64,000 nucleotides of DNA, from assembly GCA_024500155.1 (NCBI GenBank), contig CM044867.1, forward strand, positions 11,483,632-11,547,631, read 5' to 3'. A program made the position numbers and the translations under genes. The notes under the pieces were generated by a model. It was given only the letters and a program-made list of their open reading frames with translations, was not told where the DNA came from and searched no databases. This document shows positions 23,731-35,440 of the stretch, piece by piece (within the stretch, counting starts at the first letter, position 1; every line of letters starts with the position of its first letter). This stretch comes from Chenopodium formosanum. Its lineage: Eukaryota; Streptophyta; Magnoliopsida; Caryophyllales; Amaranthaceae.

Positions 23731-26700
23731 CTACAACAAATTAGTGGGAAGCCGAGATACAATCTGGGCCCCCACTCCTCTAGCTATTGCAAATCCTACC
23801 CTAGTGAAGATATGAGCTGCAGCACAAGCCCCAATGTCTTGCGTCGTCGAGAACCTCTGAATCCGCTTTAGTAACGCAACAACCTCCTTCTCTAATTCCC
23901 CAAGCGAAGAAAAGGAGAAGGGAATGAAACCATATCCAATCGCCTGACATCAAGCATCATACTTTACCCGCTTCCGATGAGCAGCATCAGCCACAACCCG
24001 CCCAGGAATAAAGTCAGATAGCCCTAACTGTGTCAAAGGAGAAGACCCTGTCAAATCAACACAGACATCGCGACCACGATCCCATGAATAAAGTAACACA
24101 TCCACAAGTCTGAGGACCTCGTCGTTCCCTCCAGCTAACCCAATGTCAACCTCTTTTCTCGCTGAAATCCCGGAACGATAGCAAACATCAACAAGGGTAT
24201 CCCGAACAACATTATGCCGATGTTTAATACCTACAATACCAGCACAAGACACCGCGTGATCATCGAAAATATCTCCAGCAAAAACCCTCGAACAAGCAGA
24301 GCACGACATCGAGATAGAGAACAATGGAACACCCAACCGATAGGACAACACACAACGATAAGTCTTGGCGTTCATCGTCTGACCCAACCCCGAAATAGGA
24401 ACCGCCCGAAGCCAAGCAGAGGTGTGATCACCCTGCTGTGATTTCCGTAATGCTGATTGTCGAGGAGTTAAAGAATAAGCAGATTCTGCAGAAGCGGTAA
24501 ACTTTGTGAAATACACATCTGCCAATTTCTTCATGAGTTTAGGAGCAGCGACCTCACTAGGATTACTCAAAATGTCAGACTCAACAGTTCCATTAAACAG
24601 ACTCAACGCATCCTCAAAGGCTCGTCCAAGACCAACAATGCCATCATATCATGCCGAAGAAGTTATGTCTGCAACTCAGGAGACTGCAACCGAGAAGCAA
24701 GAAAAGCATAGTGACGAACATCACCTGCAGAATAAACACCAAGTCCTCCAAACGCAAATGGTAAGGTGGCAAGCTGCCACTGCCAATCACCAAACCCAAG
24801 CCCCGAAGCGGTAACAATACACTCCAAGGAAGATCGAAGAGCTCCATCAAAAATACGCTGAGCCACCTCAAAAGTACTAGGAGGACAAGTACGTAATGCA
24901 AAGTAGAGTTTTGAAACTCCAGTACATGCCCTAAGTAACAACAGCTTACACTGAGGATCATCTAGTATAGCGACCTTATCCATAAGGGCAATGGTGTTGG
25001 TCACCCTCTACATCACAAGCTCACCACTAAAACCAGAATCGGAACTAGCGGGACCTCCAAGCAACCTAAAACCACGCAAAGGTCGAGCAATATTAGGTGG
25101 AAAGACACCCACCAGCTTGCTTCGAGGGTCTTCTGTAGGCCAGAAAACTACAGTTTTTTCCACGTTAAGACATAACCCAAAACGAGGTCCTTCCTCCATA
25201 ATCAACTGCAGAACTTTCCCCATCATCAAAGTGTCACCAATAATCGTGCCGTCATCTAAATACCAAGCCTGAAGACATACATCAAAAGTCTCTCAGTTTT
25301 ACACACCAGGGGTTGTAAAACCAAAGAAAAAAGCAAAGGACCAAGGGGATCACCCTGCTGCACCCCTTGAGACGACCATAAGGTTTGGTCCCCATAGTAC
25401 AACCTGGCTGGATTAGAACAGCATAATTCAACCCATCGCGAAATGCCCGGACAACGGCGACGTACCTCACGTAACATGACCGAACGATCAACCATATTGA
25501 AGGCATTTTGAAATTCCACCAACAACATAGATAGACCAACATCAGAACCACGGTCCTCAATCAACCGATTCACCGCATGAAGAATTGCCTCACCACCTGA
25601 AGAAACCCCAACACCAAATTGAAGGCCATCAAAGTAACTCCCTAAAGACTGACCAACCATAACAGCACCTACCTTCGAAACGAGACGCCGCCAAACCGTA
25701 CCTACAGCAGTAGGATGGATACTACCACCGGGCTTGACAAGTGGCGTAAGAGGAGCACTAGCAATGTACTCTCCTAATTCCATAGGACATCTTCCAGCTA
25801 GAAAGAGATCAACCACCCCGGTAATAGAGTCAACCAACTCATCTGAGACTGCCACAGCTGCACCACTTAAGCAATCCATAAGATGTTGAGCACGCAAACC
25901 ATCCCTACCACATGATGTGCCATGAGGGAAACTCTTTATCCGATCCAAAACAACAACAGAAGTCGTAACGAGATGAAGGTGATCAATAGGTATATCAGGC
26001 AAAAATGGAGTTGGAGATGAAGGGTGCTTTGACTGTAAATCCGCAAGAGTGGCGTCATTATAAGGAGCAACGTCTGAAGAAGAAAGAACCCGAACTGCAG
26101 CAGTGTAATGGCCATCACAAATCTTCCTACGACACTGCTTAATATTACGCTCTTCCAAATCAATGTCCTCATCATCAACCGCCGACAAAGTAAGAGAATC
26201 CTCTACCAAAATTTCCCTCACAAGCTGCAAATTACCACCCGCTACACTCCAAGAACAAATAGCAGGGAAAATACTCTCTTCCTAATGCCGACGTCTTACC
26301 GAAGACCGAGACTCACGACTACTCCGCGGGCGAAAGATTTTAAGGATGCAAAGAGGTAACACCAACAAAGAGACCCAATTAGAAATGTCATCAGGCTTAG
26401 AGATCACCTTATCAAGAGCACCTTTCTGAACCCGAGAAAACCCCAAACGACACTTGAGAGGGATAGACTTAACAGTGCAAAACCCCTTAGAGAATAAACA
26501 ATCAAGGAAAGCCACATCAAAACCAACGTTATGATCTCGCACCTCACCATCCACATGACCAACTCGAGCAGAAGAAGAAGGAGCTTGCGGCTTGGTGAAA
26601 TTATGAAGCACAAAACGAACAATACCATCTTCTTCATCAGGGGGTGACACATCCTCATCCCTATCATGACGACACTTAGAACGTACCGTGTGCGTTTTAT

Positions 26701-26973
26701 AGCAAACTCCACATAACCAAATCCCCATACGCCTAAAAGTAACTTCTGCCTCATTATAAACAACCAAATTAGAAGTAAGAGAATGTCAGGTGATATCGTG
26801 GCACCGATACAACAATGACGATCACTAAGATGCCTTATTAGAGAACGTCGAGTAAGGCCATTTCCACTCCCATCTTGACAACCACTAAGACCCACAAACG
26901 GACAATGAAACTTCACAGTGACACCCGACATAGGCTGCAAATAACCTCCCAAGAGACACTTGGAAACTGCCAC
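23731..26973 (-). pseudogene. Decayed non-LTR retrotransposon ORF: zinc fingers, RT, CCHC and restriction-like endonuclease
   Basis: Order on the - strand: a C2H2-like finger (CPFVGLSGC...HLSDRH, about 26910-26820); a second Cys/His cluster (LCGVCYKTHTVRSKCRH, about 26715-26665); RT with DGLRAQHL, motif A region LLVEFQNAFNMVDR, QGDPLGPLLFS and YLDDG (25264-25250); then CSAC-x11-H-x3-C followed by KHRHN (about 24300-24210) and a PD-(D/E)xK-like stretch LVDVLLYSW...CVDLTG...HRKRVKY (about 24105-23955). That order fits non-LTR elements with a C-terminal restriction-like endonuclease. Lesions: TAG 26282-26284, TAG 25008-25010, TGA 23947-23949, and frame changes near 26770, 25295 and 24650. Motif A has Glu where Asp is expected (25514-25516). 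Non-functional. Clade not fixed. Confidence 0.7.
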
Positions 26974-27850
26974 TTAAACCCCTATAAAGTTGCCTGAAAA
27001 CTGCACCCAAAACACACCAAAAACACCACCAAAACGCACCAAAACAACTGACCAAAAATCGACTAGAAAAACCAGTCCACAACCAGACTTAAACCAGAGC
27101 CAAAACGCCTGAAAACTGACTTGAAATACGCCGGAAAATGCACCAGAAACAAACCATAAACTACACCCAAAAGCAGTCGAAACTACACTCGAAACTGCCA
27201 CAAAACACAGCCTAAATCTCTAGCGGTACTAACCTGAATTATGACTCAAAACGAACAGAATTTTGCCAAAAAACCAGCCTGAAAACAGCCCTCAAAACTG
27301 ACCCAAAAGCCGCCTGAAATATGCACTAAAAATGCTCTAAAAACGCACCCAAAAACACGATTGAAAACAGAGCAGAAACAACCTGAATATTGCCTCAAAT
27401 TCGACCAGAATGTCGCCTGAAAACCAGCCTGAAACCAGCCCGTAAACAGCCCTCAAAACAGATCCAAAAGCCGCCTGAAAATTGCACCAAAATCGCTCCA
27501 AAAACGCACCCAAAAACACGACTAAAAACAAAGTAGACCACGCTTGAAACCACGACGAAAGTCACACTTGATACCGCCCCGAAAAAGCCTAAAAATTGTC
27601 TGCAACCTGACCAGCGAAAGGGGATGGAAGCTGCTGCCAGAAAATCGCTTAAAATGGTCGCGCAACCTCTCAGAGAAATGCCCCGAAACTGCCTGAATTT
27701 CGACGGAAAATTGCGTAGTTGTTGCCTGCCAATAACCCAGAAAACGCCCGCCTGAGACCTAACACTTTGCCGGAGAAGAAGCCGGAAAATTGACGTGAAA
27801 GCCGGTGATGAAGCCTAAAACTACCCAACCCTAATCGCCCCAAACCGAGA
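26974..27850 (-). repeat. 5' leader of the retroelement with about 161-bp tandem repeats
   Basis: Upstream of the first finger on the - strand, GCCTGAAAA-type words recur throughout. A longer unit containing AAACGCACCCAAAAACACGA occurs at 27341 and again at 27502, period 161. No supportable ORF. Tandem 5' repeats often serve as promoter units in retroelements; that role here is inference. Confidence 0.55.
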
Positions 27851-27854
27851 GAAT

Positions 27855-28219
27855 TTTGTTATTATTATTATGTTGTTGTTGTTATTATTATTATTATTAT
27901 TGTTATTATTATTATTATTAGTATTATTATTACTACTACTACTATTACTACTACTACTACTACTACTACTATAATAGTAAATAATTATTATTATGATTAA
28001 ATTTTAATAATAATTATTATTATTAATTTATTACTACTATACTAATTATAATAATTATTATTATTAATAAATATTATTTAATTATTATTTTTATTATTAT
28101 TATTAAAAAATAATAAATATTATTTTATTATTATTATTAAAAATTAATAATTATTATTATCTTTAAGTATTAGTTATTATCTTTAAATATTAATTTTTAT
28201 TATAAATAATAAATCATTC

Positions 28220-28257
<38 letters not shown>

Positions 28258-28697
28258 GTTAATATTATTAATTATAAGTATTATTATTAGTATTATTATC
28301 ATTATTATAATTACTACTATTATTATAATTAAATTTATTATTATTAATATTATAATTATTAAATATTAATTATTATTAAATATTAATTATTATTAAATAT
28401 TAATTATTATTAAATATTAATTATTATTATTAAATATTAATTATTATTATTATTAAACATTATTTATTATTATTATCAATATTATTATTATTATATATTA
28501 ATTATTATTATTATTATTAAATAATAATTATTATTATAAAATATTAATTATTAATATTATTATTATTATAATTATTAAATATTATTTATTATTATTATTA
28601 TTAAATATTTATTATTATTATTAATAAATATTAATTTGTAATAATATTATTATTATTATTAAATTTTAATTTAAAATAATATTATTTTTATTAAATA
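27855..28697. repeat. (TTA)n-rich tract of about 840 bp
   Basis: Almost entirely TTA/ATT/TAA with scattered TTAAATATTAATTATTA units and a short (TAC)n part at 27930-27970. It borders the 5' side of the retroelement, as the 23622 array borders the 3' side. Confidence 0.9.
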
Positions 28698-28952
28698 CTA
28701 CCTCCGTTTCTTTTTAGTTGACACGTTTTGACTTTAGCACTATTCATCCACCTCCCTTTGACCGTATTTTGTGCTTTATACGTAATGAAAAATATAGTCA
28801 TGTGGAATCTTGTTAGATTCGTCACGTTATATACTTTCAAAATATCAACTTCGTAATTTTTGCTTATCGATAATTAATGATATTAATGATTGAATAAGCG
28901 CATTGGCAAACGTGACTAAAGAAACGTGTCAACTAAAAAGAAACGAAGGAAG
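28698..28952. mobile_element. Stowaway (Tc1/mariner-type) MITE
   Basis: TA duplication (28696-28697 and 28953-28954) around ends CTACCTCCGTTTCTTTTTAG and CTTCCTTCGTTTCTTTTTAG (inverted); the inverted repeat continues through TTGACACG, about 28 bp. 255 bp, non-coding, nested in the (TTA)n tract. Confidence 0.9.
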
Positions 28953-29280
28953 TATTAATTATTTATTATTATCATTAAATATTAATTATTTATTATTATT
29001 AAATATTAATTAATGATTACAATAATTCAATATTAAGTACTATTTTTAAGTAGAGCAGAGCAGGCAGAGCATGGCATAGCAGAGCAGTGCAGATTGAAGG
29101 AGAGCAGAGTATATTTCAGTAGAGAAAAGCAGAACAGAGCAGAGCAAAGCAGAGCAGAGCAGAGCAGCTCTAAAGAACGGGGCCTTAGAATGTTAACTCT
29201 TGAAAGTATTTGTTTAAAATGCCCGAATTGTATATTAATGGATATTCAAATCTTTATTCACAAATTTTTGTATGCGACTA

Positions 29281-29876
29281 GCCACATGGTGTGACAGGGG
29301 TTACTTGTAAGCTGTTACTGGTTTTAATTTATTAGGGGTTACTTGTAAGCTGTTACTGGTTTTCATTTGTCAGGGGTTACTTGTACGTGTTGCTTGTAAT
29401 CTGGGGTTACTTGTATGAGTGTTACTGGTTTTGGTGAAGGGTTACTTATATACTTCCTCCGTTTGTTTATAGTTGCAACTGTTTGACTTTTACATTATTC
29501 ATATGTTTCATTTTGGCTAGATCTAACAATTTATACTTAAGTAAAAATATAGTCATGTGGGATCTTGTTGGATTCGTATCGATTTACCCAATTTTAATAT
29601 CAATTGTTTATAATTTTTATACATTGATAATTAAAGATATAAACGATTGAAAACATGCATCGACAAGCGTGAAAAGAGATTGTTGCAACTATTAAAAAAA
29701 ACAGAGGAAGTATGTTGTTATTGGTTTGGTATGGGGTTACTTGTAGGGGTTACTCAGAATACAGGTAACCCATACAATTTACCCCATAATACGAGTAACA
29801 TCGTACAAGTAACACTTACAAGTAACCCCAGAATACAAGTAACACCTTACAAGTAAATCCTGCTGCACCATGTGGC
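29281..29876. mobile_element. Foldback MITE with GGGGTTACTTGTA repeats
   Basis: Ends GCCACATGGTG and its complement CACCATGTGGC, flanked by CTA on both sides (29278-29280, 29877-29879). The left arm holds four or five copies of GGGGTTACTTGTA with GTTACTGGTTTT; the right arm holds the inverse (TACAAGTAAC). The whole can fold on itself. A Stowaway sits near the middle. The superfamily is uncertain; a 3-bp duplication is compatible with Harbinger-type. Confidence 0.65.
29453..29710. mobile_element. Stowaway MITE nested in the foldback MITE
   Basis: TA on each side (29451-29452, 29711-29712); ends CTTCCTCCGTTTGTTTATAG and CTTCCTCTGTTTTTTTTAAT (inverted), both leading to AGTTGCAAC. Shares internal words (AAAAATATAGTCATGTGG, GATCTTGTTGGATTCGT) with the copy at 28698. 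Confidence 0.9.
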
Positions 29877-30164
29877 CTACCGCACTAAAAAAATCTTTGA
29901 TCTTTATTACTTATTGTGGTTATTGTGATCCCTTGATTTACTCTTTTGATTGATAGTTAAAGATATCCCTAACTTTTAGCTAATGTGTTTAGACTCCAGA
30001 CGATGTAATTGTACCAAGTCATATTTAATTGCTTACTCATGCACTATACATACTTTTGTATACTTCAGCAACATAATCAAGGTTTCAAACATTCTCTTTC
30101 TCATAACTCTATCACGAATGACATAGTCTTTTATTTAATTTCAGTGAGATTAGATAAATATAAT

Positions 30165-30613
30165 GGCCCTGTTTGGTAGTAAGCTTATTAGGGGTATATT
30201 AGCTTATTTGACTAACTTTAGCTGATTGACTAGTCAAACAAGCTAATACAAGTGTTTGGTAATAAGCTTATTGAAAGAGCTTATTCCACTAAATAAGCAC
30301 TAAATAAGCTCTTTTTGAAAAAGCTCATTTTAGGATCGGAGCTTTTTCAATTAGCTTATTCATTAATTATTGTGAAATGACACTTATAACCTCATTTAAT
30401 TTAAAATTCTATCTAAACTACCTACCCCACAATTAGCTTATTGGTCATTTCACATACTCAATCACCTTTAAGCTATCAACTATTTACCAAACACTTTTAT
30501 AAAATCAATTAATACAATAAGTTAGTCAAATCAGTTAATAAAATCAGCTAGTCAAAATCAGCTAACTCAATCAACTTCAGCTTTCAGCTTTTAGCTTTCT
30601 CCCAAACAAGGCC
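30165..30613. mobile_element. hAT-type MITE (449 bp)
   Basis: A perfect 8-bp target duplication AATATAAT (30157-30164 and 30614-30621) with ends GGCCCTGTTTGG and, inverted, GGCCTTGTTTGG. The interior has AGCTTATT and AGCTGATTGACTAGTCAAA-like words in both orientations. Non-coding; too unlike the 7598 hAT ends to be its deletion derivative. Confidence 0.85.
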
Positions 30614-30980
30614 AATATAATGTGTGTGAATAATACGTGTGAATAACCTGATCCATCCATTAATCTCATCTAAGATTATATATTGACTGTTAAGGTAATT
30701 AACCTATACGAAGTATGATTGATAAGGATACTAGTGATCCACCCAAATTGACTCAATATATCAGCCCTTCACAAATAAGGTCGACTTTAAAACTCATGAA
30801 CAAGACTAAAAAATTATTTTAACCAAAAAATCTAACTTAAAAACAATTAAATAATACAGAATCAATTGCAAATTATTGGTGAGAAGTTCAAAAATCAAAA
30901 TTAATATATGGAGTAAAAATTTTAGCAATGAAAGTACTTCATTATTTTTTTTTTTTAAAAAAAAAAATCAAACTCATTTT

Positions 30981-31084
<104 letters not shown>

Positions 31085-31165
31085 AATTAATAAATAACTA
31101 AATTTATTATTGAATGCATTAATCGAACGCAACTAGTGAGTCAAACATACACATGTTATGACTTA

Positions 31166-31347
31166 GGGCCTATTCACATTTACTGATTAGAGCTGAACTG
31201 AACTGAACTGATTGGAGCTGAACTGAACTGAACTGAGGTAAAATGAATATTTTAGGAGAGAGGGAAATTAGGAGCTGAACTGAACTAATTGAAGCTGAAT
31301 TGATTGGAGCTAAACTAAACTGAAATTAAGTAAATGTGAACAGGCCC
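31166..31347 (+). mobile_element. Pentamer MITE, copy 2
   Basis: TTA on each side (31163-31165, 31348-31350); ends GGGCCTATTCACATTTACT and, inverted, GGGCCTGTTCACATTTACT. The interior is (CTGAA)n with GATTGGAG spacers and an AATATTTTAGGAGAGAGGG core. 182 bp. Confidence 0.85.
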
Positions 31348-31350
31348 TTA

Positions 31351-34200
31351 TGATGAGTTGAGCTGAACAACCCTAAGCTCAATCTCAGCTTGACTTGCTA
31401 ACACGACGGTAATGGTGCGTGCCACAAGATAAAGACATATTTCTTGTATTATACAAGTATGTGTTATTTATGTCAAATATATACACATGAGGTTTAATTA
31501 TAATCAAGTTGCGGTACTTATTGCAACTTGCTTGGTAGCTTTTTAAAAGAAGACAATCCTTTTTAAGTCGAGACAAATTAAGAGTTTTGTCCTCTAGATT
31601 TTGGCCACACCAAAACCAGCTATCTCATTTTCTCCAAAAAAATCATGGCTGCTGAGTATTGCCATGAAGGTTTAAGACATAGCTGTGGTGGCGTATAGAG
31701 CCTTACTAGATAATTTTCGGCAGGCACCCTTTCGGCAACTAAACCGGGTGCGTGCGTGCATGCGTGCGTGCTGTGCTACAAATTTGTTGCTCTAGTGCTC
31801 AGATCAATCAACAGCTTCAATGGGCAGCGAAAGGTGTGGTAGTGGTGAACTCATTCGAGAAGTTCTGAATGTGGCGTGGGATGCAAGGCAATAGAGTTAT
31901 AACGAAGAAATTGCTGGGCTGGCTTGGTTTGCAAGAAAGTTCATTGGGCCTTGCGTGACTGGAATTTCGGGCTTTTGGTGAAAATTTGGTTGAATTTTAG
32001 ATATTGGGCTTTTGAGAAATCAGAGCGTACACAATTTTATTTTATTTATTTATTTATTTTATTTTATTTTTTTGTTTTTATTGTTGACATGAGCTCAACA
32101 AACTAAATAATAATAAAAATTTTAAGCGATATAAGTTTTTTCTTGCTTTTATTGTGGTTGGGATTGGGGTAAAACCTTTTATACTTCTACATCTACTATA
32201 TGAATGTGAACACACGATATCGCTTCCTTGATCTTCATTAGTTTATTAAATAGTTGTTTATGCTTTTATTTTTTTGACATAATTTGTTGATATGTCCTAA
32301 TATTACTCCATATGATTTTAATTTTATTATAGCTATATACTTAATTATTTGTGTTTAGAGAGTTCCTCATGTATAGTACTAATGATGGATATGATCATAT
32401 GAATGATGTCTATCAACCGACATGGGACAAGTAAACTTTCAAATCTGCCACCCTTTCAATTACTTACAACAAGCGTGAAAAAATATCTTCAAATAAAACT
32501 ACTATTCACCAAAGATATACTCATAACACTAAACCACTACGTATCCTCAGCTCCTTACTAGCATAGGACTTATGCACGTGTAAGCCTAAGACTAAACAAA
32601 AAATATCTCAATAGGTAAACTGGTCATATAAATAAGATAAATAGTATTATCAATAAGCAAACGTGACATAGGATCATGAATGTAAAATGGAATATACTCA
32701 TTCTCGTAAAAAAAAAAAAATATTATTGGAAAGTATAATGGAGAGGCACAAACAGAACAAAATAATAGGGACACCATAAAATTAAAACTTCCATTTCTAG
32801 ATAAGATTACACCCCTTAAATTAGGAAGAAAGAGAGAGTTTTGAGTGGAAGTTCGTTCTCTCATCGAGTTATCAAAATATGACAGTTACTAGAAGACATA
32901 CTCTTATTAGTTTTGAGTGGCACACATGTTCCCCACAATCTTTACTTGATGCTTCAAGCCATAACTTTAGATAGAGAAGGACCAAAATTATATTTTATTA
33001 ATTTAAAGTAATTGTAAACATAACTTTGATTATCTTCTCACTAAAATTAGTATGTCATTAGACACATTTAATATAATATTAAGGAATCTAAAAGTTAATT
33101 AAATGATTTTGAATTAAATAAACCCTCACAAAGCACTAACAACTTAATTAGACTTAATTTTTATCTTGGCTTAGTTGTTGGCATTGTCATTGCACTAAGG
33201 CCATAAAATAGAAATTAACAATGCTATCCTACATCATTTAAACAAACTAATTAAGTACAAAATTATGTAATTGGTAAAAAAAAAAAAAAGTTATTTTTAT
33301 AAGTAGTGATTAACTAAGAACTTTTTTAGACAAAGGTACCAGAGTTAGTATTAGTAAATTTTTTTTTTTGAGTGTGTAAAGAGAGCTGCAAAAGCAATAA
33401 TAATGTAGTCAGAATTTTATCCCAATCTTACTTACCATATAACGAAATCCACGTATGAGTAATATATATGTACCAACATTTGAACATGTCATACATTTGT
33501 GGGTCAAGATTTTTTTATATGTTGTAAGGATATAGTGTATGTTACCCATGCTCATAGTCATAGGTCGGTTATTGTAAGTTGTAACCTCTCATGGGTATGT
33601 CTGACTGTCCTTCATATCCTACCAAACTCAAACGTCTCTATAGTTTATTGGATTTGCATGAGCCTCTCCTATAAATAGCAACCATCTTGCAAGATTTAGT
33701 AAAATATTCACTAACTAGTGTTGATTGGTAGATATCCACATGTACCAATGTGCCTTCTTTCCAAAATAAATAATTTGAAGTTGAGTATTTCTTTTCCTAG
33801 GGGTGTCTATATGGTTTTAAGTTTTTAAATTGATAATTAATGGATAATTTATTTTGATTCAATTAAGTATGGTAATAATCAAAATACTATATAATTCTAT
33901 GTTAAGAAGCAAGTGTATTATCCTCGTCTAGTTGATATCAATGTCTCCTCTAAATAATGAAAAATCGTTATTATTAATTATGCAATGACAAAGCGACCAA
34001 ATACTAATTTTTAAACCAATCAGAAAACGTGTGAATTTTTACAAATTAAGAAAAAGGACAATAATGCAGATTTTTTTGAAATAGTAGGGACACCTTATAT
34101 AAAATCATGTTGCACAAATTAAAACAAAATTCATTAAAATTCAAATCAATTTTTCTCCTTTAAAATAGACTAAAGATGCGGTACTCATACTAGCAAGGTA
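31351..34200. other. Intergenic, no gene seen
   Basis: AT-rich. Contains a (TGCG) cluster at about 31747-31770 and a TATTT run at about 32038-32070. No frame has recognisable domains and no paired terminal repeats were found. Confidence 0.45.
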
Positions 34201-34461
34201 CTCCCTCCATCATTATTTGTTCTTTGACTTAACTAATTAAAACTCAATACCTCTTTTTAAAATAATTTTGCACACCATAACCACATACGAAATTTTTTGT
34301 ATACATGTATGTAAAATGTTGATGAATTTCATCCAAGTGTAAAGGTATATAAAAATGTTTCTTTAAACCATATATAATAAACCTATGTGCTGGAGATAAA
34401 AATGTGAATGACCAAATAAAAATTGTTTCATTGAAGACAAACAAATAATAAAAAAAGGAAA
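34201..34461. mobile_element. Diverged Stowaway-like MITE
   Basis: Begins CTCCCTCCATCATTATTTG after TA; the right side has AAACAAATAATAAAAAAAGGA, an imperfect inverse. Right boundary uncertain because the last bases have drifted. Confidence 0.45.
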
Positions 34462-35059
34462 TAAAAGATATAATATAATAATAATAAATTAATACAAATT
34501 AAAGATATATTCCCATAAGAAGAAAGTGGTCCTATGACTCCTAATAGCTACTCCTAATCTAGTATAATGGACAAAGGTAAATAAAATTACTTTATTAACT
34601 TTATTAATTGAACAAGATATAGTTTAAATAACATTTACCTACCAAAATAGTGGAGGCGTTGACATAAAATCAAAGTTAAATAGCTTTATTTGTTTGGCGG
34701 TGGTTAGGGGAAGGAAATTAAAGGGGGAAGTGAATGAGATTGGGGAGAGGGGGGTGGTGCTTAGTAATCATGAGGAAATGACATGATTAAAGCAAGTTTT
34801 AGCCTGTAATATTTGTCAAAGGAATATGCAAGAGTACTATGTAAGTGTTTTTTGATGCAGTTCAACTATATATTATCTATCTGACTGTATTTATATATGT
34901 GCGTATCAATAAAGTGCACTAAAATTGGAAAGAAAGGTTATAAAAGTTTTTTAAGAGTCAACTACATACACTACACTTGGATTGCTTATTATATAATAAT
35001 AATAATATAATATGATCGTTTTTGTGAGTGGTCACCTGAATATGTGTTAACCAATTCAA

Positions 35060-35440
35060 TGCAAGTTTGATGGTTTACCATTTCTTTAGGGTTTGGTTTT
35101 TCAGGTATACAAACCTTCCCTACACAAGGTAGCGGTTGAGGTTCAACTCCTAACGCTAGGGCCGCTAGGCCATTGAGGAGGAAAGAAAATACGATGTAAT
35201 AATGTATTTTAATCTGAATTAAATATATTTTATTCACATTAAATTTGGTCGAGTCATGTATGTTTGATCCTATTAGGTTAACAAACTCTCCCTACACAAA
35301 TTAAAGTGAAGGGTGACGTTCAATTTTGAGTGCTAGGGTGTTGAATAGAAAGGAATGAAATAGTTTGTAGATTGTATAATCTGTTTTAATCTGAATTATA
35401 TTTTGTTGACTACCCTTTCAAATTGGGTCGAGTCAACAGT
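35060..35440. repeat. Diverged two-copy direct repeat of about 190 bp
   Basis: Both copies contain TTCCCTACACAA or its near match, then GTTCAA, GCTAGGG, AGGAAAG, TTTTAATCTGAATTA and GGTCGAGTCA. The first copy on the - strand has a tRNA-like look (GGCCTAGCGG with GAGTTGAACCTC), which could mean a SINE origin, but no target duplication was found. A further loose repeat (AATTCAATTCATTTGTTT at 35460 and 35725) follows. Confidence 0.45.

Larger units (their letters stand above)
23538..29182. mobile_element. Composite element with Harbinger-type ends (GAGCA family)
   Basis: The left end GGCCCTGTTCTTTTA and the inverted right end GGCCCCGTTCTTTAGAG are flanked by TTA on both sides (23535-23537, 29183-29185). 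Next to each end lie AGAGCAGAGCAG repeats (left 23572-23620, right 29052-29165). Between them are a decayed non-LTR retroelement, large (TAA)n tracts and a Stowaway. The original MITE was probably a few hundred bases and grew by nested insertion and microsatellite expansion to 5.6 kb. Confidence 0.65.

Noticed and set aside
26404..26973. 189-aa frame as a separate protein
   Set aside because: Only its first ~45 residues carry the zinc finger; the rest is an out-of-frame read through the retroelement after a frame change.
29295..29870. Possible CRISPR-like array of repeats and spacers
   Set aside because: The repeats are degenerate, inverted between halves and lie in a plant MITE; spacing is irregular.
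31924..32106. 60-aa frame in AT-rich intergenic DNA
   Set aside because: No domain, ends in a TATTT repeat, no neighbouring exons.
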